DNA from: Candidatus Kapaibacterium sp.
GTDB taxonomy: Bacteria; Bacteroidota; Ignavibacteria; Kapaibacteriales; HRBIN21
NCBI GenBank assembly: GCA_938084565.1
Contig: CALKEU010000002.1
Location: 103,501-167,500, forward strand
DNA length: 64,000 nucleotides
Reading direction: 5' to 3'
A program made the translations under genes and the position numbers. The first letter of the stretch is position 1. The number at the start of each line of letters is the position of its first letter. Below the pieces are notes generated by a model. That model did no database searches, was not told the DNA's origin, and was given only the letters and a program-made list of their open reading frames with translations. Positions 10,707-20,616 of this stretch are shown here, piece by piece.

Positions 10707-13158
10707 CATATACATCGCCATCCACGCCCACACAGATCCAGTCGGCCTCCGGGACTGGCGGGAAGGGATAGCGACCACCCTTGCCACCCTACGGGACATC
10801 GTCCAGCTGTGCCATCGCTACCCCCAATTCCGCTGCACACAGAATGAAGCTCTCCCGTCTCTCTGGGCAGAGCTCTATGCTCCGGAGCTGCTGGAGCAGA
10901 TTCGGCAGCTTGTCAGCCGTGGGCAGTGGCATATCAGCGGTGGATGGTATCTCCAGCCCGATTGCACCCTCCCATGCGGTGAGGCAATGGTCCGGCACAT
11001 CTTGCTGGGGCATCGCCTCCTGGCCCGCACCGTCGGGCTCGAACCGACGGTGGCCCTGAACACAGAAGCCCTCGGCCACAATCGCGGCTTGGTCCAAATC
11101 CTGGTGCGCAGCGGTTACCGTGCCTACCTCTTCCGTTCTCCACTACAGAGCCGATTCCCCTTCCCCCATCGCCCCTTCCTCTGGGAAGGTATCGATGGCT
11201 CACGCATCCTCGCACTGTGCATCGAGGGTGGACCAATTGACGCAGCTCTCACGGCGGTCGAAGCTTCCGATGCAGCTCCGCCGCTCTTCCTCTGGGAGCC
11301 TGTCAGCCTGCTCAGCGGCTTCACGGAACCTCCGACACTCGAACAGCTGCAGCGCGACTACCCACAGTGGAGCTTCCGCCACACCACTCCCGATACTTAC
11401 TGCACCACTGCAGTGTCTCTATGCCCCGAACTCCCCGTGCTCTCGCAGAGCCTGCGCTCCAGAGCGGTTGGAACCTACACGACCAATATCCGCCTCAAAC
11501 AGCTCTATCGCCGCGCAGAGCAGCGCCTCCTGATGGCCGAGCTGATGGCCACATGCGCAGCTGTCCATGGCCTGCTCCCCTATCCGGCAGAAGAGCTCCA
11601 TCGAGCCTGGGAAGGGCTCCTCTTCTGCCAGTCCTCCGCTATCCTGGGTGGGACAGCTACCGAATCGAGCACAGCGTATGCTATGCAGCAGCTCCAGTGC
11701 ACTCTCGGCCATGCCGAAGAACTCCTCTTCCGCAGCTTTGCAGCACTGACTACCGGACAGCCATCTGCCACCCCTGGGGAACTCCCCATCTTGGTCTACA
11801 ACCCTCACCCGTACCCGGTGACTGCCCTTCTGGAGTGCGAATTCCAGAGCGGTATGCCCAACTACTCGGAATCCCCGGTGCGCCCTCAGCTTCTCAGCGA
11901 GACGGGACAACCCATTCCGTGCCAGGCACTTCGCCCGGACAGCCATGGGGAACATCGCATACGGATTCTCTTTCGCGCTAGTCTCCACCCACAGCGCATG
12001 CACCGTTTCCGGTGCTATCTCCGCCGCAGCGCAGAGCCTCCCTCTCCGGTGGCACTCCATCCCGATTGGATCCGCGTACGCACGGCCGAGCTGGATGTAT
12101 GGATTAGCCGCCACACGGGTCTTCTGGAGCACTACCGGGTTGGTGGCCGTGAGTATGCCCGCGCCGGCATGGGGCGCCTCTTGGTTGTACCAGAGAGTGC
12201 CGATGCCTGGGGTCTGCACCTGCGGCACTTCCGTCGCCGTGCCCATCCCTTCCGCCCACTGCCAAAGGACAAAGCCGCCTGGTTTGCCGGTGTCCCAGAA
12301 CAGCTCCACCCTATCCGGATCATCGAGCAGGGAGAGGTGTGCACTATCGTCGAAGTCCTCCTCCACTATCGCTACCGTTCCTTTGCCTGCCTGCACTACC
12401 TCATCCCACACGAGGGGAGTGAACTCGAACTCCGTCTCCGACTGTTGTGGAACGAACGAGATAGCATAGCCAAGCTAGCCTTTCCCACCCGCCTCCTCCG
12501 GGCCCGCTGCTACGGACAGGGGATGTTTGCCATCGACGAAGTCCCAACCAATGGCTCCGAGCACGTGGCACAGTGCTGGATCTGCCTCATCGAGGAACCT
12601 TGGGCATTTAGCTGCTTGACGGAAAGCACCTACGGTGTCGACTACCGCAGTGGTGAGCTCCGGCTCTCACTGGTGCGCTCCCCGGCCTCCGCTGGCCCAT
12701 CCGCCAGCCGAGAGGATGCACCTGTCCCATCGGACCGCTTCACTGCGCGACTGGACCAAGGAGAGCACTGCTTCCGCTTCTGGATCAACGCAGGCCAGAG
12801 CCAGCAACGGCTCTCCATACTCGAACGCGAAGCGCAACTGCATATGCAGCCTCCCATTGCCCACCTCTTCTTTCCCTCCGGTGGTGGCTCACCCGTCGCC
12901 CCCGTGCTGGTACTCGACGACCCAAGCGTCGTACTGGTTGCCCTCAAGCAAGCCGAAGATGGCTCCGGAGCTCTCATCATTCGGCTCTGGGAGCCTACGG
13001 GACAAGCCCGGAGGTGCAACCTTCACTGCCCGGCTTTCGGCTTCAGCACGACCGTAGAGCTGAAGCCCTACGCCCTTGCGACCTTCCGTTTCGAGCCCCA
13101 CACGGGCTCCCTCTCTGAAGTCGACCTCCTCGAGCGCCCCCTCGGCCCCTCCGAATAG
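10693..13158 (+). CDS. Glycoside hydrolase family 38-like protein (alpha-mannosidase-like)
   Basis: IHAHTDPV Zn-binding HxD, GGWYLQPDCTLPCGEAMVRH, NTEALGHNRGLVQILVRSGYRAYLFRSP resembling GH38 N-terminal catalytic domain. Start MQPRDIY at 10693. Confidence 0.75.
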   Translation: MQPRDIYIAIHAHTDPVGLRDWREGIATTLATLRDIVQLCHRYPQFRCTQNEALPSLWAELYAPELLEQIRQLVSRGQWHISGGWYLQPDCTLPCGEAMVRHILLGHRLLARTVGLEPTVALNTEALGHNRGLVQILVRSGYRAYLFRSPLQSRFPFPHRPFLWEGIDGSRILALCIEGGPIDAALTAVEASDAAPPLFLWEPVSLLSGFTEPPTLEQLQRDYPQWSFRHTTPDTYCTTAVSLCPELPVLSQSLRSRAVGTYTTNIRLKQLYRRAEQRLLMAELMATCAAVHGLLPYPAEELHRAWEGLLFCQSSAILGGTATESSTAYAMQQLQCTLGHAEELLFRSFAALTTGQPSATPGELPILVYNPHPYPVTALLECEFQSGMPNYSESPVRPQLLSETGQPIPCQALRPDSHGEHRIRILFRASLHPQRMHRFRCYLRRSAEPPSPVALHPDWIRVRTAELDVWISRHTGLLEHYRVGGREYARAGMGRLLVVPESADAWGLHLRHFRRRAHPFRPLPKDKAAWFAGVPEQLHPIRIIEQGEVCTIVEVLLHYRYRSFACLHYLIPHEGSELELRLRLLWNERDSIAKLAFPTRLLRARCYGQGMFAIDEVPTNGSEHVAQCWICLIEEPWAFSCLTESTYGVDYRSGELRLSLVRSPASAGPSASREDAPVPSDRFTARLDQGEHCFRFWINAGQSQQRLSILEREAQLHMQPPIAHLFFPSGGGSPVAPVLVLDDPSVVLVALKQAEDGSGALIIRLWEPTGQARRCNLHCPAFGFSTTVELKPYALATFRFEPHTGSLSEVDLLERPLGPSE

Positions 13159-13162
13159 CGCC

Positions 13163-13483
13163 TTACCGCTCCGGAGTTTCGGGAATTTGGTAGGTCAGCT
13201 GCTCCTCGAGCCGCTCCTTCATGGCTAGGAAGGTCGGCTTCGGTATGCGCTCAAACTCGAGCGCAATCCGGAGCTGTTCCTCCTGAAGGCGTCGAGAAGC
13301 GTAGAGATCACCGTCAGACTCACTGTCGCCGATGAGATCGGCAATACGCTCCTCCAACTTCTGGCGAATGTAGATGGCCAATTCATTGGCACGCATCCCC
13401 ATCGCAACAATGGCCGGGTAGAGTGTGCCGCGTTCGGTCTCTCGCATGCGCACTTCGACGGGATTCACGATGTACGTGCTCAT
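13163..13483 (-). CDS. rpoZ: RNA polymerase omega/Rpb6-like subunit
   Basis: MSTYIVNPVEVRMRETERGTLYPAIVAMGMRANELAIYIRQKLEERI resembles the Rpb6/omega family of Bacteroidetes/Chlorobi. Confidence 0.6.
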   Translation of the reverse strand: MSTYIVNPVEVRMRETERGTLYPAIVAMGMRANELAIYIRQKLEERIADLIGDSESDGDLYASRRLQEEQLRIALEFERIPKPTFLAMKERLEEQLTYQIPETPER

Positions 13484-13553
13484 GGCGTAGTTGCCCGTAT
13501 TCACACAGATCAGCGTAGCGCAATGACGTATAAGGCAGCCCTTTATGGCAACC

Positions 13554-15212
13554 TCAGGGCCCCGATGGCGAGATGGCCAGAATCTGATAGTAGCGTGGGC
13601 TACCCACCAAGCGAACCGCTACTTGAAGACAAGGGTCATCGAGCAGGAAACGTTCCCGCAGGCGGTGGCTCGGCAGAAAGCGCGCCAGGATTTCCCGGTA
13701 TAGGAGAGGCAAGAGACGCTCCTGATAGCGGTACAGCAGCGGACGCTCCTGCGCTCGGATCTGCTCAGCAAGGCGCTCAAGCTGACGGAGCACCACCGGG
13801 GACAGTTCTGGTGCACCGTACTCAAGCAGCGTTGCCATTGCTCCCCGCAGAGGGTAGAGCGGCTCAGTCTTGCCATGCCGTGCCAGAAATGCTTCCAGCG
13901 CACTCAGGAGCTGCGGGGTTGCATGGAAATCGGGCGGCACGTGTGTGTACTGCGCTGCATAGGCCGTTGCAAAGCGTGAAATCCAGCCTTCACGCTGCAG
14001 CCAGCGAAGCGGCTCCGGGAGCGAATCTTCAGCCTCTACGAGGACATCCGGCTGTACACCCGTATTGCCAAACACAATGCGCCCATGCTGGGTTGTGAAA
14101 GCACGCAAGGAATCCTGCCTCCCTCGGTGGACGAGGAATGGAATGGCCTGCTTCTGCACCGTGCGTCCCGAAGGCGTATAGTAGCGTGCCGTCGTCAGCC
14201 GCAGTGTTGTGCCATGGGGGAGGGCTACTACGGACTGCACCAACCCTTTGCCTACGGAGGGCGTCCCAACGATGAGGGCACGATCGAGATCCTGGAGCGC
14301 TGCAGCTACAATCTCCGAGGAGCTGGCACTCCCACCGTTGATAAGAACGACCAAGGGCAGCTTCGTCTCCTCCGGGGCGACCGAGGCATAGTAGACCCGC
14401 TCCTGTTGAGCATCGCGCCCGCGAACGGTCACCAACGGGATAGCGGGGGGCACGAAGAGCCCGCAGACATTCACGGCAACGTCCAGGAGCCCACCAGGAT
14501 TGTCGCGCAGATCGAGGATCAGTCCCCGCAGTCGAGCGCTATTCTGGAGCGTTTTCAGTCCTTGTCGTATCTCCTCGACGGCCATTCGCGAGAAGCGCTC
14601 CAGGCGGATGTAGCCAATGCTATCGTACACGAGCTGGACCAGCGTGACGGCCGGGAGGCGGATCTCTTCCCGGCGTACGGTCACGCGCAATGTGTCGTAT
14701 TCTCCGGTGAGTCGTTCCCGTAGTAGGACTAACTGCACCGGGGTACCCGGTATTCCACGCGTGTAGCGCCGGAGCTGTCGCGGGGGCAATCGCAGTACGA
14801 CGGCAGTATCGATTCGATAGAGCCGGTCGCCGACTCGCACGCCAGCACGCCGAGCCTCAGAGTTCTCGTGCACCTCGACCACGGTCAGGAGGCTGTCGTC
14901 CCGCAGCGAGGTTACAATGCCAATACCTGTGTAGGCACCGGTGGAGAGAATCTCAAGCTCATCGCTCCCTTCCTCGTCGATGTAGCGTGTGTATGGATCG
15001 AGCTGCTTGAGCATGGCCTCGGCGCTGGCCTCCAGCAGGAGCTGCGGATCGAGAGCCTCCACGTACTGTGTCAGGATGTGCCGCACAAGCGCTGTGAGGA
15101 TCTCCACGATCTTTGCCACTTTGGGCACCATCGGCTCCTGAGCCGCCAGCATAATGCCGCTGGCCACAAAGAGAGGCACCCCGGCACCGAGTATGAGCCA
15201 CCGCAGCTTCAT
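13554..15212 (-). CDS. S41 family C-terminal processing peptidase (PDZ domain)
   Basis: DPYTRYIDEEGSDELEILSTGAYTGIGI, PDZ, LRDNPGGLLDVAVNV, VLINGGSASSSEIVAAALQDLDRALIVGTPSVGKG catalytic motifs. Confidence 0.92.
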   Translation of the reverse strand: MKLRWLILGAGVPLFVASGIMLAAQEPMVPKVAKIVEILTALVRHILTQYVEALDPQLLLEASAEAMLKQLDPYTRYIDEEGSDELEILSTGAYTGIGIVTSLRDDSLLTVVEVHENSEARRAGVRVGDRLYRIDTAVVLRLPPRQLRRYTRGIPGTPVQLVLLRERLTGEYDTLRVTVRREEIRLPAVTLVQLVYDSIGYIRLERFSRMAVEEIRQGLKTLQNSARLRGLILDLRDNPGGLLDVAVNVCGLFVPPAIPLVTVRGRDAQQERVYYASVAPEETKLPLVVLINGGSASSSEIVAAALQDLDRALIVGTPSVGKGLVQSVVALPHGTTLRLTTARYYTPSGRTVQKQAIPFLVHRGRQDSLRAFTTQHGRIVFGNTGVQPDVLVEAEDSLPEPLRWLQREGWISRFATAYAAQYTHVPPDFHATPQLLSALEAFLARHGKTEPLYPLRGAMATLLEYGAPELSPVVLRQLERLAEQIRAQERPLLYRYQERLLPLLYREILARFLPSHRLRERFLLDDPCLQVAVRLVGSPRYYQILAISPSGP

Positions 15213-15216
15213 TGTC

Positions 15217-16650
15217 TTACACGGGCAATTGAACACGTTCCCAGACGTATTCCACAAGGCGAGACATGGGAATGCGCACCTGCTCCATGGTATCCCGATC
15301 GCGGACCGTTACGGTCTCGTCGTGAAGCGTCTGCCCATCGATCGTCACGCAAAATGGAGTGCCAATCTCGTCCTGGCGGCGGTAGCGTCGCCCGATAGCG
15401 CCGGAGTCATCGTAGTCGGCACGGAGGCGGCGCCGCACCTGCTCGTAGAGCCGCCGCGCCAGCTCGGGCATTCCATCTCGATTGACCAGCGGGAAAATCG
15501 CCACCTTGATAGGAGCCAAAGCCGGATGGAGCCGGAGGACCACACGCTTTTCTGTGCTGCCCCGATCCGTGGGAATGCTCTCCTCCTCGTATGCGTTACA
15601 GAGAATGGCCAGAAAAGAGCGCGTTGCCCCAGCGGAGGTCTCGACCACGTAGGGGATGTAGCGCTCGCGGGTAACTGTATCCACATACTCGAGCCGCTTG
15701 CCTGAGAACTGCTGATGGCGCCGTAGATCGAAATCCGTCCTCGAGTGAATTCCCTCAAGCTCCCCCCAGCCGAAGGGGAAGAGGAATTCAATATCGACGG
15801 CGGCGGCAGCATAATGGGCTAGCTTCTGGTGCGGCTTCACCCTCAAGCGCTCCTCGGCGATTCCCAGCGCCCGATACCACCGATAGCGCTCCTGCAGCCA
15901 GTAGTCGAACCACTCCTGCTCCGTGCCAGGCTTGACGAAGTACTGCATCTCCATTTGCTCAAACTCCCGCGTGCGGAAGAGGAAGTTCTTGGTAGTCACC
16001 TCGTTGCGGAACGCCTTCCCAATTTGGGCGATGCCGAAGGGGATCTTCTGCCGGCTACTCTGCAGCACGTTGAGGAAGTTTACGTAAATGCCCTGCGCCG
16101 TCTCCGGACGCAGGTAGACAATGCTGCTATCCTCCTCGACAGGCCCGAAGAAGGTCTTGAACATGAGGTTGAAGTGGCGCACCTCGGTCCACTCTCGCGT
16201 GCCGGAGACCGGATCGGGAATCTGAGCCTCGACGATGATGCGGTAGTAGTCATGCGGCTCGACTGCTTGGCGCAGCTGTTCTTCCCACCGCTGGGCCTCC
16301 TCAGTCCGGCCCCGCGCTCGCAGGCGCTCGATGTACTCTTCGATGAGTGTATCGGCCCGGTAGCGCATCTTGCTGACTTTGTTGTCCACCATCGGGTCCG
16401 AGAATTGCTCCACATGCCCGCTGGCTTCCCAGACGCGCGGGTGCATGAGGATTGCTGCATCGAGACCTTCGATGTCCTCTCGGAGCGTCATGGCTTGCCA
16501 CCAGGCCTCTTTCAGATTCCGTAGCAGCTCAACCCCCAATGGACCGAAGTCCCAGACTCCGTTGAGTCCTCCATAGATTTCGGAGGATGGGAAGACGAAA
16601 CCTCGCCGCTTCGCCAGCGATACTACTGCCTCCAATGACGGTGCTGCCAT
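15217..16650 (-). CDS. glyS: Glycyl-tRNA synthetase (dimeric type)
   Basis: GFVFPSSEIYGGLNGVWDFGPLGVELLRNLKEAWW, RPETAQGIYVNF, IGKAFRNEVTTKNFLFRTREFEQMEMQYF class II motifs. Confidence 0.95.
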   Translation of the reverse strand: MAAPSLEAVVSLAKRRGFVFPSSEIYGGLNGVWDFGPLGVELLRNLKEAWWQAMTLREDIEGLDAAILMHPRVWEASGHVEQFSDPMVDNKVSKMRYRADTLIEEYIERLRARGRTEEAQRWEEQLRQAVEPHDYYRIIVEAQIPDPVSGTREWTEVRHFNLMFKTFFGPVEEDSSIVYLRPETAQGIYVNFLNVLQSSRQKIPFGIAQIGKAFRNEVTTKNFLFRTREFEQMEMQYFVKPGTEQEWFDYWLQERYRWYRALGIAEERLRVKPHQKLAHYAAAAVDIEFLFPFGWGELEGIHSRTDFDLRRHQQFSGKRLEYVDTVTRERYIPYVVETSAGATRSFLAILCNAYEEESIPTDRGSTEKRVVLRLHPALAPIKVAIFPLVNRDGMPELARRLYEQVRRRLRADYDDSGAIGRRYRRQDEIGTPFCVTIDGQTLHDETVTVRDRDTMEQVRIPMSRLVEYVWERVQLPV

Positions 16651-16718
16651 GCGTGTGATGCCTTTCCCGTCGGACACACCTGCTTAAGTTCGCAAATTAG
16701 AAAACCGCGCACAGCCGA

Positions 16719-17141
16719 ATGGACTCTTCATTCGACGAGCTCATTGCCCGTATTCGGTGGGAGCTGGCCACGGGGGCAGAGGCCTGGCGGGTGGGGAATG
16801 CAGGAAAAGCCCGTGTATGCGCCCGCCGAGCAGTAGCATGGCTTGTACAAGCCCTCTCCCATGGTGGCGCCTCCCCCTATGGCTCTCACGTCGGAGACAA
16901 TCTCCGGCGCCTGGCGGCCGATGAATCCCTCCCAGAAGCCGTACGGAAGGCGGCAGAGCGCCTCCGCGGCGGAGCACGGGCACAATGGGCAGGCGGGCTC
17001 TACAGTCTTTATCCCTTGCACGATGCGAGCATCATCTTGCAATACTTCGCCCAGCGTTTGGGCATCGCCGAGGCACTCATGTCCATCCTGCACGATCTCC
17101 ACCTATGCGATACACCTTCGGCCCCCTCATCGTCGGCATAG
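16719..17141 (+). CDS. Small helical hypothetical protein, possibly HEPN-like
   Basis: 140 aa; GNAGKARVCARRAVAWLVQALSH helical segment; occupies the gap between glyS and dsbD. Confidence 0.5.
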   Translation: MDSSFDELIARIRWELATGAEAWRVGNAGKARVCARRAVAWLVQALSHGGASPYGSHVGDNLRRLAADESLPEAVRKAAERLRGGARAQWAGGLYSLYPLHDASIILQYFAQRLGIAEALMSILHDLHLCDTPSAPSSSA

Positions 17142-19057
17142 CGCTCCTGCCCCTGTGGGCCCAAAATGAGCCCATCCGCCTGGAGGTACATCCGCGGACT
17201 CTGCACCGCACTCTCGGAGACACAGCCACAGTAACCGTACAACTCCACTTAGCAGCAGGCTGGTACACCTACGGGCTCACTCCCCACACCAACGCTGAAG
17301 GCATTGGACCGGAGCCGCTTCAGCTGAGCCTCTCCCCCGACTGGCTCTGGCAATTGGCCGGGCCGATCCGCTCCCCGAAGCCCCGCCGTAAGCACGACGA
17401 GGGGTTCCAGATGGAGGTGGAGTACTACACCGGCAGCGTTACCTTTCAGCTTCCTGCTCGCATCCTTGTGGCCAAGCCCGGCCAGTACCAGGGTTCTGTC
17501 ACTGTGGTTTACCAAATCTGTGACTCCGTCCGCTGTCTACCGCCGGAGGAGGTTGAGCTCCCCGTCCAGCTCATTGTGGAGCAACCTGGTGAGCATGCCG
17601 CCTCTATGCCATCTCCCGCTCCCGCATCGGAGCCGAAGGCCTTAGCGCCAACAGCAGTATCGCCCCCTGCCGCACAGGAGGTGGCCGCTCAGAGCCAGAC
17701 AGCACAGCAATCCCCGAACTCCATGTGGTTCCTGCTCGGTATTGCTGCCGGCGCTGGAGCCTTCGCCCTATTGACCCCGTGCGTGTTCCCCATGATTCCC
17801 ATCACCGTCTCCTTCTTCACCAAGCGTGCCGAACGCAATCGGCGCCGGATCCTGCGCGACGCCCTCCTCTATGCACTCGGCATCATGACGACCTTCGTTG
17901 GCTTAGGGTTTCTGCTCTCGCTACTGTTCGGGGCCACGGGTATTCAGGAGTTCGCAACAAACCCATGGGTCAACCTCTTCATTGCGGGTCTCTTCGTGGC
18001 TTTCGCTCTGAATCTGTTCGGAGCCTATGAGTTCATGCTGCCAGCGCCGTTGCTCACCCGCCTCAACCGGACTTCCGAGCAGCAAGGGGTGATCGGCGTG
18101 CTCTTGATGGGTTTGACCTTTTCGCTGACGTCGTTTACTTGCACCGTTCCCTTTGTCGGTACAGCTCTCGTGGCGATTGCTCGGGGCGAGTGGTTCTACC
18201 CGCTCATCGGGATGGGGGTCTTTGCCGCCGTCTTTGCTGCCCCCTTCTTTCTCTTGGCCCTCTTCCCTGCAGCGCTCACAGCTCTGCCCCGGGCAGGGGC
18301 CTGGATGAATCAGCTCAAAGTCGTCATGGGGTTGCTGGAGTTGGCCGCAGCCGTCAAGTTCCTCAGCAATGCCGATCTGATCTGGGGATGGGGGATACTC
18401 TCCCGGGAGCTCTTCTTGGCTAGCTGGGTTATCTGCGGCGTGCTCATTACGCTCTATCTGTTGGGCTTTTTCCGTCTGCCGCACGACACGCCGCCGGAAT
18501 CCGTTGGGCCAGTTCGTCTCCTCATAGCAACAGCCTTTGGGACGATCACTCTATGGCTGGCCACAGGACTATGGGATAAGCCACTGGGCGAGCTGGACGC
18601 CTTCCTACCCCCACGGGACTATCACGAGCTGATGGCCGCAGAGCGAGGGAGGCCCTCGGGGCAGACTACTGTGGAGCAACTGCACTGGTACGATCAGCTT
18701 GCCCCTGCTGTGGCCGAAGCTCAGCGCCGACAGCGTCCGCTCTTTATCGACTTTACGGGCTTCACCTGCACCAACTGTCGCTGGATGGAGGCCAATATCT
18801 TCTCCCAGCCCCAGGTCCGAGAACTGCTCGAACAGATGGTACGCGTCCGCCTCTTTACAGACCGACGGACGGAACCGTATCTGTCCAACAAGCGCTTCCA
18901 GCAGGAGCGCTTCGGGACGGTTGAGCTCCCCTTCTACGCCATCCTGCGGCCTGATACGACCGTGCTCGCTACAGCTGGTTTCACCCGCAGTGCTGATGAC
19001 TTCGCTCGCTTTCTGCGCAAGGCACTCACAGAGTATGTCACGGCTTCGACTCGCTAG
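17105..19057 (+). CDS. dsbD: Thiol:disulfide interchange protein DsbD-like (N-terminal periplasmic domain, TM domain, C-terminal thioredoxin-like domain)
   Basis: GAFALLTPCVFPMIPITVSFFTKR TM motif and C-terminal DFTGFTCTNCRWME CxxC. Confidence 0.9.
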   Translation: MRYTFGPLIVGIALLPLWAQNEPIRLEVHPRTLHRTLGDTATVTVQLHLAAGWYTYGLTPHTNAEGIGPEPLQLSLSPDWLWQLAGPIRSPKPRRKHDEGFQMEVEYYTGSVTFQLPARILVAKPGQYQGSVTVVYQICDSVRCLPPEEVELPVQLIVEQPGEHAASMPSPAPASEPKALAPTAVSPPAAQEVAAQSQTAQQSPNSMWFLLGIAAGAGAFALLTPCVFPMIPITVSFFTKRAERNRRRILRDALLYALGIMTTFVGLGFLLSLLFGATGIQEFATNPWVNLFIAGLFVAFALNLFGAYEFMLPAPLLTRLNRTSEQQGVIGVLLMGLTFSLTSFTCTVPFVGTALVAIARGEWFYPLIGMGVFAAVFAAPFFLLALFPAALTALPRAGAWMNQLKVVMGLLELAAAVKFLSNADLIWGWGILSRELFLASWVICGVLITLYLLGFFRLPHDTPPESVGPVRLLIATAFGTITLWLATGLWDKPLGELDAFLPPRDYHELMAAERGRPSGQTTVEQLHWYDQLAPAVAEAQRRQRPLFIDFTGFTCTNCRWMEANIFSQPQVRELLEQMVRVRLFTDRRTEPYLSNKRFQQERFGTVELPFYAILRPDTTVLATAGFTRSADDFARFLRKALTEYVTASTR

Positions 19058-19062
19058 AGGCG

Positions 19063-20616
19063 ATGCTACAGCAGAAGAGCCCTACCACACGCACGCTGAC
19101 ACGCTTCCGTACCGAGCTCCAGGACTTCATGCGTACGATTCGCTCGCTCCGTTCCGCTACGGCTTTGTTCGGCTGGGATCAAGAGACCCACATGCCCGCC
19201 GGGGCTGCCGAACGTCGTGCCCAGCAGATTGCCGCTCTCGAAGAGCTCATCCATCGAGAGTTCACAAGCCCCCGTGCCCGACATCTGGCCGAACGTGCCC
19301 ACCACCTTCTGCCTTCCTTGCCGGAGCAGGACCAGCGCATGGTCCGTCTCTTCCTCCGGGAACATCACCGTATCGCATCGCTGCCTCGACGTCTTGCCCG
19401 AGAGCTTGCCTATACCCAAGCCATTGCCGTAGAAAGCTGGCGCCATGCCCGTCGCCGGAATACCTTTGAGCTCTTTGCTCCTCAGCTTGAAAAGCTCCTC
19501 CAGCTAAAGCGCGAACAAGCTGACTGCTATGGCTATGCGGAACATCCCTACGAGGCGCTGCTCAAGCTCTACGAACCCGACATATCCCTTGCGCAGGTGC
19601 GCCCACTGCTGACTTCCCTAGCACAGCAGATGCAGGCTCTGCTCGACTGGGCCCGCCGTCAGCCCGCTCCTTCCACCCCAACCTTCCAGCATCCGGTTCC
19701 TTGCGCCGCCCAATTCATCTTGGGACGCCACCTCTGCACTGCTATTGGCCTCGACCTCCAGCGCGGACGTATCGATTACTCAACCCATCCCTTCTGCACG
19801 GCGCTGGCACCGGAAGATGTGCGCATCACGACACGCTGTCGTGAATCTGACCCGCTGATGTGCATCTATAGCCTCCTGCACGAACTTGGCCATGCCCTCT
19901 ATGAGCAGCATCTGCCAGCTATGCTAGCCGAGACCTTTGCGGGCGAGGGAGCCTCAACGGCTTTCCATGAGGCCCAGGCGCTCTTCTGGGAAGACATTAT
20001 CGGACGCAGCTTCGCCTTCTGCCGCTGGGCAGCCCCGCTGTGGCGCCAGTACTTCGATAGCTCGCTGGGCACCCCCTGGCACCAGCTGACTCCAGAGGAG
20101 CTCTTCGCGGCCGTCAATCGCGTCCAACCCTCACTCATCCGCACCGAAGCCGATGAGGTTACCTACCACCTCCACATCTTCCTGCGCCTGGAATTAGAAT
20201 TGGACCTCCTGGCGGGCTCGCTCCCGGTACGAGAGCTCCCTGAGGCCTGGAATGCCGGGATGGAACACCTCCTCGGGCTGCGTCCCCCAGATGATGCCTC
20301 AGGTTGCCTCCAGGATATCCACTGGGCACTGGGTGACTTCGGGTACTTCCCCAGCTACACCCTTGGAAAGCTCTATGCAGCAATGCTGTGGAAACAGTTG
20401 CAGCAGGAGCTCCCCGATGTGGAAGAGGCCATCGCTGCTGGGAATTTCGCCCCCATTCTCCAGTGGCTCAGTACTCGGCTTTACGCCGTTGGAGCTCTCG
20501 AAACCCCCTCGGAAATCCTCCAGCGAGTAGCCGGGCGCACCCTTACGGCGGAAGATTTCGTTGAGTATCTCACGGCCAAACTCGAGCACCTCTATGGCGA
20601 GCCCTACAAGCGGTAG
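19063..20616 (+). CDS. M32 family carboxypeptidase
   Basis: SLLHELGHALYEQ (HExxH) and overall M32 (Taq carboxypeptidase) pattern; HPFC, DVRITTR. Confidence 0.92.
   Translation: MLQQKSPTTRTLTRFRTELQDFMRTIRSLRSATALFGWDQETHMPAGAAERRAQQIAALEELIHREFTSPRARHLAERAHHLLPSLPEQDQRMVRLFLREHHRIASLPRRLARELAYTQAIAVESWRHARRRNTFELFAPQLEKLLQLKREQADCYGYAEHPYEALLKLYEPDISLAQVRPLLTSLAQQMQALLDWARRQPAPSTPTFQHPVPCAAQFILGRHLCTAIGLDLQRGRIDYSTHPFCTALAPEDVRITTRCRESDPLMCIYSLLHELGHALYEQHLPAMLAETFAGEGASTAFHEAQALFWEDIIGRSFAFCRWAAPLWRQYFDSSLGTPWHQLTPEELFAAVNRVQPSLIRTEADEVTYHLHIFLRLELELDLLAGSLPVRELPEAWNAGMEHLLGLRPPDDASGCLQDIHWALGDFGYFPSYTLGKLYAAMLWKQLQQELPDVEEAIAAGNFAPILQWLSTRLYAVGALETPSEILQRVAGRTLTAEDFVEYLTAKLEHLYGEPYKR

Noticed and set aside
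11419-12411. 330-aa minus-strand ORF
   Set aside because: Antisense to the GH38-like gene; no conserved motifs.
16691-16700. CTAATTTG box upstream of glyS
   Set aside because: One base off the TAnnTTTG pattern, so not called as a promoter.
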